Shown in pieces: positions 4,899 through 5,221 of a stretch of 5,221 bases of DNA (within the stretch, counting starts at the first letter, position 1; each line of letters begins with the position of its first letter). Position numbers and translations under genes: made by a program. The notes beneath the pieces were generated by a model. It had not been told where the DNA came from and did no database searches. It was given only the letters and a program-made list of their open reading frames with translations. The DNA comes from an uncultured Clostridia bacterium (GTDB lineage: Bacteria > Bacillota > Clostridia > Christensenellales > Borkfalkiaceae). Where the stretch lies: assembly GCA_934254755.1 (NCBI GenBank), contig CAKQMM010000107.1:1-5221 (forward strand), read 5' to 3'.

Positions 4899-5221
4899 TT
4901 ACGCCTCGGTGACCGGGGTATAAGGAATTCTGAGTTTTCTGACGGACGCGTCGAATTTATAATCGGTGCCTTCTAAGAACGCTTTTTTGCCTTTAACGTT
5001 CATTGCGATTTTTACTATCGCTTCCGCCATTGCGTCGCCGTCCTGTTTGACGGTGCCTTGCATTTTGCCGTTTCTGATAGCGTCAAGCGCGGTTGCGAGC
5101 GCGTCAACGCCGTACACGGGGATATATTTTGCGCCGGCGGTCGTCTTGCTGCCCTGATTGTTGTAACCTTTGACGTTAAGCGCGGATATTACGCCGAGCG
5201 CCATATCGTCGTTATTGCATA
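4899..5221 (-). CDS. mglB: Galactose/glucose-binding protein MglB, C-terminal part (cut by window edge)
   Basis: Extracellular (lipoprotein-anchored in Gram-positives) periplasmic-binding-protein family receptor that hands sugar to MglC. 106 C-terminal residues are visible; the N-terminus and signal peptide lie beyond the right edge. Reading in from the edge the protein runs [16 protein letters not shown], then [39 protein letters not shown], and [20 protein letters not shown] near the end. These match the E. coli MglB order ANNDAMAMG, PVFGVDALPEAL, GTVLNDANNQ and the terminal VRVPY. The Asn of NND and the Asp of GVDA are sugar-contacting positions in that protein (N211, D236). Where E. coli has Asn256 (TVLND) this protein has Gln (TVKQD). 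The last codon is Ala before TAA at 4901-4899. It is the upstream gene of mglA, 70 bases away. Confidence 0.88.
   Translation of the reverse strand, partial: CNNDDMALGVISALNVKGYNNQGSKTTAGAKYIPVYGVDALATALDAIRNGKMQGTVKQDGDAMAEAIVKIAMNVKGKKAFLEGTDYKFDASVRKLRIPYTPVTEA

Noticed and set aside
2196..4912. Several plus-strand open frames of 60-160 codons opposite mglC and mglA
   Set aside because: They are antisense shadows of well-supported transporter genes and have no ribosome sites or recognisable domains.

Overview
The window looks like a chromosomal segment of a fermentative, probably gut-associated, Gram-positive bacterium of the Bacillota (Clostridia-like). The evidence is indirect: strong AAGGA/AGGGG ribosome sites on most genes, an ECF-type vitamin transporter S component, a MocR-type regulator, a Firmicutes-style galactose ABC transporter, and intergenic repeats of a kind familiar from gut Clostridia genomes. 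A finer placement (for example Christensenellales) would be a guess. Stops are TAA and TAG and the standard code fits.

Layout: 1-209 (minus) is the N-terminal part of an ECF transporter S component running off the left edge. 210-903 holds no credible gene. Its first part is AT-rich leader with a perfect 18-bp tandem repeat (368-405). The rest (417-903) is a mosaic of short palindromic or dispersed repeat fragments, including three related units that all begin GTCGAGGCG and run up to the next start codon. 904-1989 (plus) is a MocR-type (GntR HTH plus aminotransferase-like) regulator that lacks roughly its last 90-120 residues. 1990-2073 is a short remnant without a gene. 2074-2108 is a hairpin terminator between convergent genes. 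2124-5221 (minus) is a galactose/methylgalactoside ABC transporter operon in the order mglB (partial, off the right edge), mglA, mglC.

How the parts work together: MglB captures galactose or glucose outside the membrane, two MglC subunits form the channel, and the double-ABC protein MglA powers import. A hairpin between mglB and mglA is placed to keep mglB expression above that of the membrane parts. mglA and mglC are translationally close: the mglA stop codon lies inside the mglC ribosome site. The ECF S component and the MocR regulator are divergent, which would suit a regulator of vitamin (possibly B6) uptake, but the repeat-filled 694-bp gap, the missing Shine-Dalgarno and the truncated C-terminus suggest that the regulator may be decaying.

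I see no convincing new multigene system here. The most unusual part is the repeat mosaic at 368-903 and its apparent effect on the regulator gene.
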